Of a stretch of DNA of 64,000 nucleotides, positions 16,503 to 24,117 are shown piece after piece. Position 1 is the stretch's first letter. Every line of letters begins with the position of its first letter. The DNA is taken from assembly GCA_964647585.1 (NCBI GenBank), contig CAZYGG010000007.1, positions 21,072-85,071 on the forward strand. Direction: 5' to 3'. The DNA comes from CAJINA01 sp964647585. Lineage in GTDB: Bacteria; Desulfobacterota; Desulfobacteria; Desulfobacterales; CAJINA01. The position numbers and the translations under genes were made by a program. The notes under the pieces were generated by a model that was given only the letters and a program-made list of their open reading frames with translations, was not told the DNA's origin and did not search any database.

Positions 16503-18353
16503 GTGGACGCCGGTGTTGGAGGTCAACTACAGGGGATCAGTCTAGACTCGTTTCTGCAAATGGTGCAGATGGAAAAAACCACCTGCACGCTTAAGGTAGT
16601 TTCCGGCAAGAAAGAGGGGTTGCTTTATATCCTTGACGGCGATCTCATATCCGCTGAAACGCAAGGCATGAAAAACCTTGATGCCGCCTGTGCAATCATA
16701 AGCTGGGACGATACCATCATAGAGATTGACAATACCTGTAAAAAAACAGAAAACGAAATCAAGCAGCCCCTGATGCATGTGTTGATGGAAGGCCTCAAGC
16801 TCAAAGATGAGAAATCAAGCGAGGAGCCGGATGATGGCATAGAAGCCACGGTGCCATCGGATATCCCCGCCCCAGAGATGCAACCAGAGCTACAAACAGA
16901 GCAGCAAGCCGAGCAACAAGCAGAACAGCCAGACCAGGAAGAACCGGAAATAGAGGAGCCCACCCCCGCAGGCCGCGATATATCCAGACAGGGCGATGAG
17001 TTCGAACTGCACGTGGCACCTAAAACGGAAGGCAGACGGCCCAAGCTTCCCATTATTCTCGGCATAGTCCTTATAGCCGCCGCAGCCGTTTACTTTACCC
17101 TTCTATCCCCGGGAACCGAGAGCCTTGACCAGATTTACCAGGACACCCTTGCCCAGGTTGAGCTTACCGATGATATGGATGAGCAGCTTCAGCTTCTACA
17201 GGCATTTATCAGTGCCGCCGGTGAAGAAAGCCAATGGACCGCGGCGGCCAACCAGAAAGTTACCGAAATAAAAACCATGCGGGAAAATGCCGCCTATGCA
17301 GAGGTCTCTGCCCGCACAGACAACCTCGTTACTTCCAAAGAGTATGTTCAGGCGATTGGCCTTTACAAAAAACATCTGCGTTTTTTCCCGGGCAGCCCCA
17401 ATACAGGTGAAATAAAGGCGGAGATTGCAAAGCTGGCCACCCTGGCGGAACAAACCGATTATGCCGCCGTGACCACGGCCAGAGCAGCCGGTAATATAGA
17501 TCGCATTGATGTCTATCGAAACTATATCAAGCATCACCCGCAAAGCGAGCGGGTTGCAGAGGTTAAAAAACAAATCAGCGCTATGGAAGGTGAATACTTC
17601 GCTTACACTCAAAAGCAAATCGCGAAATCCGCAATGCTTGAGGAGTGGGTCAACTGCAGCAAACTGGTCAAAAAATACACCGACATTTATCCAGACGGAT
17701 CCAACACGCAAAAGCTGAAAAAATACCTGCCGCTGTTCGAAAAAAACCAGCTGGAATATGCCGACTACGAAAAAATCATGCAAAAGGCCCACGCGGCGGG
17801 AACCGACTACTCAAAGGCCCAGAAAGTTCTGGAAGACCACCTCAAGTCATTTCCCGGCACGCATCTATCCAAAAAAATCCAGGATCAAATTGCCCTGTAC
17901 AAAAAGATGGACCAAGAGACCAAGTTGAGTGCTCGTATCGCCCAGTTCGAATCCCTCCTGCTCAAAAGCGAGGGGCGTTTTGTTTCCAATGGCAACGGCA
18001 CTTTTACGGATAAGAGTACCGGTCTTATGTGGTGCACGCTTGATTCCAAATCGGTACTGGATAGCTGCCTCAAGTATGAATCCGCAATCGCCTATGTCAA
18101 GGCATTGAATACCGGCGGACACAGTAACTGGCGCCTGCCGTCCCCCGACGAACTCAAGACCCTGCTCAAGGTCAAACCTTACTTTCCGGCAACGCCCTCC
18201 ACGTGGTTGTGGACATCTAAGGTCCTGAAGAAATATGTAGGGGAGTGGCTGATCGATGTCACGATTGTAACCGGGGACAACGAGCCTTCATCAGTGAATA
18301 TGGTAAAGGATTCAAGGTATTGTGGAAATGTGCGGGCTGTGCGCCACCCGTAG
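16503..18353 (+). CDS. DUF4388 - transmembrane - DUF1566 protein
   Basis: A 616-residue protein with a GTG start and AAGGAG upstream. Residues 5-100 match DUF4388 (GQLQGISLDSFLQMVQMEK, LYILDGDLISAET), a signalling module often found with response regulators. An acidic, Gln/Glu-rich linker follows (residues about 100-175), then one transmembrane helix (182-202). Residues about 205-480 are helical with spaced repeats resembling tetratricopeptide units (LYKKHLRFFPGSP, YRNYIKHHPQSE). The C-terminus (about 495-616) is a DUF1566/Lcl-like domain: GTFTDKSTGLMW and NWRLPSPDELKTLL. The topology puts DUF4388 in the cytoplasm and the Lcl-like domain outside. Its role is unknown; linking an outside state to intracellular signalling is inference. 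Confidence 0.8.
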   Translation: MDAGVGGQLQGISLDSFLQMVQMEKTTCTLKVVSGKKEGLLYILDGDLISAETQGMKNLDAACAIISWDDTIIEIDNTCKKTENEIKQPLMHVLMEGLKLKDEKSSEEPDDGIEATVPSDIPAPEMQPELQTEQQAEQQAEQPDQEEPEIEEPTPAGRDISRQGDEFELHVAPKTEGRRPKLPIILGIVLIAAAAVYFTLLSPGTESLDQIYQDTLAQVELTDDMDEQLQLLQAFISAAGEESQWTAAANQKVTEIKTMRENAAYAEVSARTDNLVTSKEYVQAIGLYKKHLRFFPGSPNTGEIKAEIAKLATLAEQTDYAAVTTARAAGNIDRIDVYRNYIKHHPQSERVAEVKKQISAMEGEYFAYTQKQIAKSAMLEEWVNCSKLVKKYTDIYPDGSNTQKLKKYLPLFEKNQLEYADYEKIMQKAHAAGTDYSKAQKVLEDHLKSFPGTHLSKKIQDQIALYKKMDQETKLSARIAQFESLLLKSEGRFVSNGNGTFTDKSTGLMWCTLDSKSVLDSCLKYESAIAYVKALNTGGHSNWRLPSPDELKTLLKVKPYFPATPSTWLWTSKVLKKYVGEWLIDVTIVTGDNEPSSVNMVKDSRYCGNVRAVRHP

Positions 18354-18415
18354 AATCGGTGTAAAAGCCTCCCCTCGGGCCCAATCTTCGCGTTTTCCAG
18401 GATAATTCGTTGGCG

Positions 18416-18910
18416 CTATCGTATGACCCGCCTGGCTGTCCAGTAATACTTACGCCAGTAATTCAAATCCATCCGGGAATTCATCACGCCTCTTTTGGCC
18501 GAAGTGTGGACAAACTCGCCCTGCCCCAGGTAGATCCCGACGTGGTCTTTTTTCCCCGGCGGCTTGAAAAACACAAGATCCCCGGGTTCAAGATCGTTCC
18601 GACCGATCCTGACACCCCGAGCCGCCTGCTGCCGGGCTGTCCGGGGCATCTGCATACTGAAAAGGTCCTGGTAAATTCTTTGGACGAGACCTGAGCAGTC
18701 CACCCCGTTCAAATCGGTGCCCCCCATCCGGTGCGGTGTTCCGCGCCACCGGGAAGCTTCTGTCCGGAGCCGCGATTCAATGTCCCCCGCCTCGATTGCC
18801 TGCCCGGCGGGCTGCGGATACCGATCCTCAACACTTACCCGTTTCTGCCCACAGCCCGACACAAGCAAAATCGCAAGGCTACCGGCCATAATCAATCCTG
18901 GAAAGTTCAT
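18416..18910 (-). CDS. NlpC/P60 family cell-wall hydrolase, lipoprotein
   Basis: A 164-residue peptidoglycan endopeptidase. A lipoprotein signal ends in LLVSGC (Cys about residue 20), so it is exported and lipid-anchored. The catalytic cysteine is in NGVDCSGLVQRIY and the catalytic histidine in KDHVGIYLG, with the downstream polar residue near FVHTS. These are the C-H-x signature of the C40 family, which cleaves gamma-D-Glu-diaminopimelate links. Length is typical of Spr/MepS-like single-domain members. It is transcribed towards the DUF4388 gene. Confidence 0.9.
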   Translation of the reverse strand: MNFPGLIMAGSLAILLVSGCGQKRVSVEDRYPQPAGQAIEAGDIESRLRTEASRWRGTPHRMGGTDLNGVDCSGLVQRIYQDLFSMQMPRTARQQAARGVRIGRNDLEPGDLVFFKPPGKKDHVGIYLGQGEFVHTSAKRGVMNSRMDLNYWRKYYWTARRVIR

Positions 18911-19028
18911 TTTTGGTCCTGCTGCGCGGAAATTCGAATGGATAAGAGGGGCGCTAAAAATATAGGGAGCGCATTTGCTTTGGTGGTATTAAGTTAAATA
19001 ACGGGGTAGTTACGTAGCGCTGACACCA

Positions 19029-19367
19029 TCAGGACGCAATCGTGTCGGAATCAGCAGCTTCCCCTTCATCAGAGTCGCTCACCGCGTCTCCCTCATCCCC
19101 GTCCGCATCCCCATCCGCATCATCGTCACCCGATTCAGTGTCGGTTGTCACTGCGTGGGGCTGTCTTTTCACGAGGGTAAACGCCGTCACGAATTCCGTT
19201 TTTTCAACCTCGATGCGATGGCGGGCAAGCTTTTCCCCCCCCAGTTTGAGATACATCATCAGGGTCTGCAAAAAAGCATCGTCGGTTTGAAACTCAACCG
19301 GCATCCTTCTTACCAGGCGCCGGAAAGCGCCTAAAAACTCATCCGGCACTTGAAGGTCATTAATCAT
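19029..19367 (-). CDS. small unknown protein with acidic tail
   Basis: A 112-residue protein I do not recognise. Residues 1-75 look folded (DEFLGAFRRLVRRMPVEFQTDDAFLQTLMMYLKL). Residues about 78-112 are low complexity and highly acidic, built of Asp/Gly/Glu/Ala/Ser (GDDDADGDADGDEGD), probably a flexible tail. A GTGAAG lies before the ATG. It is monocistronic between the NlpC/P60 gene and a repeat-containing gap. The reading frame is plausible because the first two thirds have normal codon use, but the repetitive tail weakens certainty. Confidence 0.5.
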   Translation of the reverse strand: MINDLQVPDEFLGAFRRLVRRMPVEFQTDDAFLQTLMMYLKLGGEKLARHRIEVEKTEFVTAFTLVKRQPHAVTTDTESGDDDADGDADGDEGDAVSDSDEGEAADSDTIAS

Positions 19368-19544
19368 TACTTCACCATTATCCGTAGTTTTCTGTCCGTG
19401 ATAGTCTAACTATCCGCAGAGGTTGCATCTGTCGGTTTGCATCATATCCGCCAGCCCCTGCCCTGGCAGCTTGCCGCAGGTAGCTGCGAGACGCTTACAT
19501 CAAATGATATATATATATTCAATGTAAAATAAATGTAAAGTGCT

Positions 19545-19639
19545 TATAGCGTTTGCCGAAATAATATTACGTCTGAGTAAATTCCGGGGATCCTCCTGGG
19601 GCATCCGCTGGAATTCATTCTCCCCTAGCAAACGCTATG
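19545..19639. repeat. small inverted-repeat element, type 2, copy 1
   Basis: Ends TATAGCGTTTGC (19545-19556) and GCAAACGCTATG (19628-19639) are inverted repeats. The same ends bound a 93-base unit at 62349-62441, and both are followed by ATGA(G/A)TTGA(G/T)TTG-TTGAAAG. The interior differs between copies. The surrounding 19368-19873 holds no gene I can support. Confidence 0.75.
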
Positions 19640-19873
19640 AGTTGAGTTGCTTGAAAGTTCGTCTTTGCCTTTGGTGAATCTGAATAAATTGATTCAATGC
19701 GGGCTTTTAGATACAACAAATCCGGTTAATAACAATGCGTGAAAACTTCATATAGCGGTTGCATAAGTTGTATTCGGTTAAAAAGTTACCCTTGAACCCA
19801 GTCCACACCCGGTAATACCGCCAAGCGCTGCGAATGCGGGCAACCGGTATTGGGCGAAAAAGCGTAAATATAA

Positions 19874-19902
19874 TTGACAGATCAACACCACCCTCTTATG
19901 TT
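19874..19902 (+). promoter_or_regulatory. sigma-70-like promoter for the hisE operon
   Basis: TTGACA (19874-19879), 17-base spacer, TATGTT (19897-19902), about 45 bases before the ATG at 19948. Confidence 0.6.
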
Positions 19903-19947
19903 GGTTTTTCTGTCAGCAGGCCGCTGTATTTTCAATCTGGAGAACCC

Positions 19948-20364
19948 ATGATTTTAGAATTTTTTTCAAGTCCGGTGGGCATCGCGGCCATATTAAGCTT
20001 TTTCATCGGCTCTTTCGGCTATGTCATCGCCAGAATGTGGGTCCAGCCGCTATTACGGTACCGGCTGCTTAAATCGAGGGTACGTACCCTGCTGGACGCC
20101 GCGGAAAGCATGTCCGCAGAATCCGGCGCAAAGGCTTTGCCGGGAAAGGAAATTCGAAAAACAGCCGCCAAGCTTGCGGACTGCTACAACAAGACTTTGC
20201 CGCAATGGTATCAACTCATGCTTTCAAACCGTAACGAATCACCGGATACCGCGGTTGCGGATCTGATGGCCCTGGCGAACGTAAAGAACCGGCAGCACGC
20301 GCCTAAAAGAATCGCCAATGTCAGGCTGGCCTTGAAGATCACCCCTAAAAACAAGAAGGAATGA
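19948..20364 (+). CDS. membrane-anchored protein upstream of hisE
   Basis: A 138-residue protein I cannot assign to a family. The ATG at 19948 follows GGAG closely and is preferred over an upstream start at 19834. One N-terminal transmembrane helix (about residues 5-30, VGIAAILSFFIGSFGYVIA) is followed by a basic cytoplasmic region and a helical, lysine-rich tail. Its stop is one base before the hisE ATG, so the two are co-transcribed and possibly translationally coupled. A link to histidine biosynthesis is not evident from the sequence. Confidence 0.6.
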   Translation: MILEFFSSPVGIAAILSFFIGSFGYVIARMWVQPLLRYRLLKSRVRTLLDAAESMSAESGAKALPGKEIRKTAAKLADCYNKTLPQWYQLMLSNRNESPDTAVADLMALANVKNRQHAPKRIANVRLALKITPKNKKE

Positions 20365-20365
20365 A

Positions 20366-20629
20366 ATGAAGTCGTTCGAAAACCTGTATGCCGAACTGAA
20401 ACAGAAAACGGCCCGTAAGGACCCCAAGTCTGGAACGGTGCGCCTGCTTGACAAGGGCCGGCACGCCATTGGAAAAAAGGTCATCGAAGAGGCTGGGGAA
20501 GTCTGGATGGCGGCTGAATATGAAGGCCGCGAAAAAACCGCCGAAGAGATCTCGCAGCTGCTGTATCACATCCAGGTGATGATGCTCGCGTGCGATCTGG
20601 AATTGGAAGACGTCTACAGGTATCTTTAG
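20366..20629 (+). CDS. hisE: phosphoribosyl-ATP pyrophosphatase
   Basis: An 87-residue MazG-like all-helical enzyme that hydrolyses phosphoribosyl-ATP to phosphoribosyl-AMP, the second step of histidine synthesis. Seen: the family core KKVIEEAGEVWMAAEYEGREKTAEEISQLLYH in which EE-x-x-E and the later acidic residues bind magnesium. The size is right for a stand-alone HisE (not fused to HisI). AAGGAATG lies just before the ATG inside the end of the previous gene. hisG follows after a 160-base gap filled by a palindromic repeat. Confidence 0.92.
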   Translation: MKSFENLYAELKQKTARKDPKSGTVRLLDKGRHAIGKKVIEEAGEVWMAAEYEGREKTAEEISQLLYHIQVMMLACDLELEDVYRYL

Positions 20630-20631
20630 AC

Positions 20632-20770
20632 CCCATCTCAAAAAAGTCTTTTGGCCCAAACTTGGCGTTGGGCGCTCATATCAAATCCTCGCAATACTCG
20701 ATGTATTCCTCCGGTTTGATATTCGCGGCCGCCGCATTTTGAACCAAAATCTGTTTTTTCAGATAGGTTC
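20632..20770. repeat. palindromic intergenic element, type 1, copy A (hisE-hisG gap)
   Basis: An imperfect palindrome of about 140 bases. Inner arms ATATCAAA (20678-20685) and TTTGATAT (20715-20722) flank a conserved internal loop TCCTCGC / CCTCCGG and an apical stem AATAC (20693-20697) / GTATT (20703-20707). Outer TTTTGG/CCAAAA arms extend it. Related copies are at 21640, 23835, 26435 and 46425. It fills the whole hisE-hisG gap and would be transcribed. Confidence 0.85.
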
Positions 20771-20790
20771 TAGAAAGGAATGTTTTTATA

Positions 20791-21639
20791 ATGCTCAACA
20801 TAGCCCTTCCCAATAAAGGCGGCCTGTCGCAAGCGTCCATTGAGCTTGTAAACGAAGCCGGCTACACCTGCCGGCGGTACAGCCGGGAATTATTTGCCCG
20901 GGATAGTGCCAACGACATAGAATTCATTTTCCTGCGCCCGCGGGACATTGCCATTTATGTGGGCAACGGGGTCCTGGACCTGGGCATTACCGGGCGTGAC
21001 CTGGCCACGGACAGCGGCGTGGCGGTCGACGAACTGCTGCCCCTGCAATTTGCCAGATCCTCTTTCCACTACGCGGTTCCCGCGGAAAGCAACCTGACCC
21101 CGGATGATTTTGAGGGGTTGCGCATCGCCACCTCGTACCCGCACCTGGTTGAAAAAGACCTGGCTGCGAGAAATATCAATGCAACTGTGATCCGCCTGGA
21201 CGGCGCGGTTGAAATCTCAATTCGACTCGGGGTTGCCGATGCCATTGCCGATGTGGTGGAATCGGGCCGAACCATGGTTGAAGCCGGACTCAAACCGGTG
21301 GGAGAACCACTGCTGAAATCCGAAGCGGTACTGGTTGCCAGGAATCAGGATACAACCCAAAAGCCTGAAGTCGCTTCTTTTATATCGCGCCTCCAGGGTA
21401 TTGTCGTTGCCCGGGAATATGTGATGGTAGAATATGACGCGCCGGAACACCTGCTGGAAATGGCCTGCATGGTAACCCCCGGCATCGAGTCACCGACCAT
21501 TGCACCGCTGAGTAAAAAAGGCTGGATCGCTGTAAAATCTATGGCTCCCAAAAAAGAGATCAACCAGATCGTCGATAAACTGGCCGCCCTGGGCGCCAAG
21601 GGGATCATTATTACGGATATACGGACCTGCCGCATCTAA
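20791..21639 (+). CDS. hisG: ATP phosphoribosyltransferase, long form
   Basis: A 282-residue enzyme that joins ATP and PRPP, the first and feedback-controlled step of histidine synthesis. The start LNIALPNKGGL, the GNGVLDLGITGRD segment and the PRPP-binding DAIADVVESGRTMVEAGL are characteristic. The length and the C-terminal ACT-like part (YVMVEYDAPEHLLEMACMVTPGIESPTIAPL) mark the long form HisG_L, which works without HisZ and binds histidine through this domain. AAAGGAA precedes the ATG. It lies in an operon with hisE, with a palindromic element between them. Another copy of the element starts right at its stop codon. Confidence 0.93.
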   Translation: MLNIALPNKGGLSQASIELVNEAGYTCRRYSRELFARDSANDIEFIFLRPRDIAIYVGNGVLDLGITGRDLATDSGVAVDELLPLQFARSSFHYAVPAESNLTPDDFEGLRIATSYPHLVEKDLAARNINATVIRLDGAVEISIRLGVADAIADVVESGRTMVEAGLKPVGEPLLKSEAVLVARNQDTTQKPEVASFISRLQGIVVAREYVMVEYDAPEHLLEMACMVTPGIESPTIAPLSKKGWIAVKSMAPKKEINQIVDKLAALGAKGIIITDIRTCRI

Positions 21640-21782
21640 GTGTGCGTCCACAAGCGGCATCCTTTGGCCCAGGGCCGCGTTTTCACTTTTTTTAAATCCT
21701 CAGAATAGCGCCTGCTATGCCTGCGGTTTGAAAAACGTTACGCCTTGCCCTGAACCACAACCTACCGCTTGTGAACGGGCAC
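21640..21782. repeat. palindromic intergenic element, type 1, copy B
   Basis: The outer arms CACAAGCGG (21649-21657) and CCGCTTGTG (21765-21773) pair perfectly. The central signature TCCTCAG-AATAG-N-CTAT-GCCTGCGG matches the other copies. It begins right after the hisG stop and lies between the convergent hisG and pyrB genes. Confidence 0.85.
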
Positions 21783-21822
21783 TGCCCTGTTCTTTTATTC
21801 CGGTATCATCTCCTGGGGTAAA

Positions 21823-22758
21823 TCAGCGATGCAGCAGTAGATAGAGCAACGCCATCCGGATATACAGACCGTTCTGGGCCTGTTCGAAATATTTGGCCCG
21901 GGGGTCGTCATCCACCGTCGGTGGTATTTCATCCACCCTGGGAAGGGGATGCATGATAATCGCGTTTGCTTTCATTTTCTGGACATTATCCGGCGTCAGG
22001 ATATATTTGCCGGCCGCCTCCAGGTAATCTTCATACACATTAAAACGTTCTTTCTGAACCCGGGTCATGTAAACACAATCCATTTTCGGCAGGACCTTCT
22101 CGAAATCACCCTCTTCCACCCACGGAACCTGATATTTATCGAGATAGGCCTTTATGTCACTTTCCATCTGGCAGACGTCCGGTGATATAAAATATAGTTT
22201 AACATTTTGGAATTTGGATAAGAGGTAACTCAAAGACCGCACTGTCCGCCCATACTTCAGGTCCCCGACCATGGCAATGTTAAGCTTTTCGATGCCCTGA
22301 AAGCACTCCTTTATGGTGAACAGGTCCAGCAGGGCCTGGGTAGGATGCTGTCCGGCCCCGTCACCGGCATTGATGATGGGAATAGTGGACACCTGCGCCG
22401 CTTTTTCAGCACTGCCCGCCTCATTGTGACGCATGACGATAATATCGGCATAGCCGCTCATGATCCGGGTGGTGTCATGCAGGCTTTCACCTTTGGCCGC
22501 GCTGGAAAATTCCTTGGCATTTTCAGTGGTAATCACACTGCCGCCCAATCGCCGCATGGCGCATTCAAAAGAAAAACGCGTACGGGTGGAAGGTTCGTAA
22601 AAAAGTGAAGCCATGATCTTGCCCGCCAGGCTGTAGCGTAATTGACCGCTACCCGTCAGGTCCTCCTTCATCTGGGCGGCCACACTGAAAACGACGTCGA
22701 TAAGCTCCCGGTCAAACTGCTGCGATTCAACAACATGCTGAAGATTGAATTTGCTCAC
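21823..22758 (-). CDS. pyrB: aspartate carbamoyltransferase
   Basis: A 311-residue transcarbamoylase that joins carbamoyl phosphate to aspartate. The carbamoyl-phosphate site FYEPSTRTRFSFE, the ADIIVMRH segment and DGAGQHPTQALLDL, with the later MHPLPR, are the pyrB/argF family motifs; MHPLPRVDEIPP rather than HCLPA favours aspartate as acceptor. The start is GTG with GAGGAG upstream. It lies about 110 bases downstream of arcC at the end of a cluster that makes and uses carbamoyl phosphate, so it could channel catabolic carbamoyl phosphate into pyrimidines. No pyrI regulatory subunit is nearby. A YgeW-like catabolic transcarbamoylase is a less likely alternative. Confidence 0.85.
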   Translation of the reverse strand: MSKFNLQHVVESQQFDRELIDVVFSVAAQMKEDLTGSGQLRYSLAGKIMASLFYEPSTRTRFSFECAMRRLGGSVITTENAKEFSSAAKGESLHDTTRIMSGYADIIVMRHNEAGSAEKAAQVSTIPIINAGDGAGQHPTQALLDLFTIKECFQGIEKLNIAMVGDLKYGRTVRSLSYLLSKFQNVKLYFISPDVCQMESDIKAYLDKYQVPWVEEGDFEKVLPKMDCVYMTRVQKERFNVYEDYLEAAGKYILTPDNVQKMKANAIIMHPLPRVDEIPPTVDDDPRAKYFEQAQNGLYIRMALLYLLLHR

Positions 22759-22868
22759 GATGCCTGTCTCCTCAATTCTCGAGTAATTGTAAATTATTGT
22801 CCATATGCTTGTACCAAAGCGGCTGAACCACTAATATGACCTTATCAGCAGCGTAGTCGCAGTAACTG

Positions 22869-23810
22869 TCACCCGGTTACAAATTCCGTCCCGGCCTTGC
22901 CGGCGACCGCCGCGGCAATGTCTCCGATGGAGGCAATCACGGCCCGCCGGCCGCCGCTGTTGATAAACTGCAGGCAGGCTTCAATTTTAGGGGCCATGGA
23001 TCCGGAAGGGAAAGTCCCCTCCACGAGGTGGCGGGCAGCCTCATCAATGGTCAGTCGCCGCAGCAAACGCTGCCGGGCCGTGCCGAAATCCAGCATAGCA
23101 CCTTCCACATCGGTCGCAATAACAAATATATCGACCCCGACCTCCTCGGCCAGCCTGGCGCTGGCCAGGTCTTTATCTATGACCGCGTCCACGCCCTGGA
23201 AAGCCCGGCCTTCCCTTTTTACCGGGATCCCGCCGCCGCCGCAGCAGATCACGATAAAGTCCATGCCGATGAGCCGCTTGATCTCTCTTTTTTCGACGAT
23301 AGTGACCGGCCGGGGGGAAACAACCACCCGCCGGTAGCCTTTGGCGGTCTTGATGGTCGGGTAGGGTTTCTCTTCCGCTTCCGACCGTGAGTAAACCGGA
23401 CCGACCGGCTTGCTCGGGACGTCAAAAGCCGGATCTTCTTCATCGACGACCACATAACTGATCAGGCTTACCAGAGGCTGCGTGTTCACCCCGATCTGCA
23501 TCAATGCCTGGTCCAGGGTCGATTCGATCATATAGCCAATCTGACCCTGGGTCTGGGCAACCAGAATCTCAAGGGGCATTTCGGGGACCTCCCGGGCGCA
23601 CTCCTGCTGCAACAGCAGGTTGCCCACTTGGGGACCGTTGCCGTGGGTGATGATGATCCGGTAGTCCCCGGCCAGGCCAGCAATTTGCTGTATGGGCAGC
23701 GCCAGGTTCTCCAGCTGCTGCCGGGCGGATCCCTGTTGTCCTTTTCTGATGAGCGCGTTGCCGCCGAGGGCCACCAGGATGACCGGTTTTTCATGGCTGC
23801 CGGGATTCAT
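22869..23810 (-). CDS. arcC: carbamate kinase
   Basis: A 313-residue amino-acid-kinase-fold enzyme that interconverts carbamoyl phosphate + ADP and carbamate + ATP. Seen: ILVALGGNALIR at the start, ITHGNGPQVGNLL (substrate loop), SPRPVTIVEKREIKRL, VICCGGGGIPV, and the late DIFVIATDVEGAMLDFG with GSMAPKIEA. These are the standard carbamate kinase blocks and the size fits. The ATG at 23810 is preferred over an in-frame TTG at 23825. With ornithine carbamoyltransferase in the same cluster it would yield ATP from citrulline or arginine breakdown. Repeat elements lie between it and the upstream GTPase gene. Confidence 0.93.
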   Translation of the reverse strand: MNPGSHEKPVILVALGGNALIRKGQQGSARQQLENLALPIQQIAGLAGDYRIIITHGNGPQVGNLLLQQECAREVPEMPLEILVAQTQGQIGYMIESTLDQALMQIGVNTQPLVSLISYVVVDEEDPAFDVPSKPVGPVYSRSEAEEKPYPTIKTAKGYRRVVVSPRPVTIVEKREIKRLIGMDFIVICCGGGGIPVKREGRAFQGVDAVIDKDLASARLAEEVGVDIFVIATDVEGAMLDFGTARQRLLRRLTIDEAARHLVEGTFPSGSMAPKIEACLQFINSGGRRAVIASIGDIAAAVAGKAGTEFVTG

Positions 23811-23834
23811 AATAGTACGTTCCAAATATAACTA

Positions 23835-23976
23835 GTGCCCATCCATAAACGGCATCTTTCGGCCCAGAGCGGCGTTTTCGCTCTTTTGAAATCCTCGGAA
23901 TAGCCCGCTATGCCTGCGGTTTCAAAATCGCTCAAGCCTTGCTCTGAACCAAAATCTACCATTTATGGACGGACAC
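23835..23976. repeat. palindromic intergenic element, type 1, copy C
   Basis: Ends GTGCCCATCCATAAA and TTTATGGACGGACAC are inverted repeats. Inner arms TTTTGAAA/TTTCAAAA pair perfectly around TCCTCGG-AATAG-CCCG-CTAT-GCCTGCGG. It sits between the GTPase gene and arcC. Confidence 0.85.
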
Positions 23977-24010
23977 TAACTAAGATGAAGCCGTAAAAGT
24001 GCCAAGGCCC

Positions 24011-24080
24011 GTCACTCCGGCGAAGGCCGGAGTCCAGAAGTATCCGAAATCACTGGATCCCGGCCTTCGCCGGGATGACA
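24011..24080. repeat. REP-like palindrome (CCGGCGAAGGCCGG type)
   Basis: GTCACTCCGGCGAAGGCC (24011-24028) is nearly complementary to GGCCTTCGCCGGGATGAC (24062-24079), with GGAGTCCAG/CTGGATCC inside. Palindromes of this sequence type are scattered through many proteobacterial genomes. Confidence 0.8.
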
Positions 24081-24117
24081 AAATAGGGTAAAATTCGACT
24101 TTTTACATGCAAATCAA

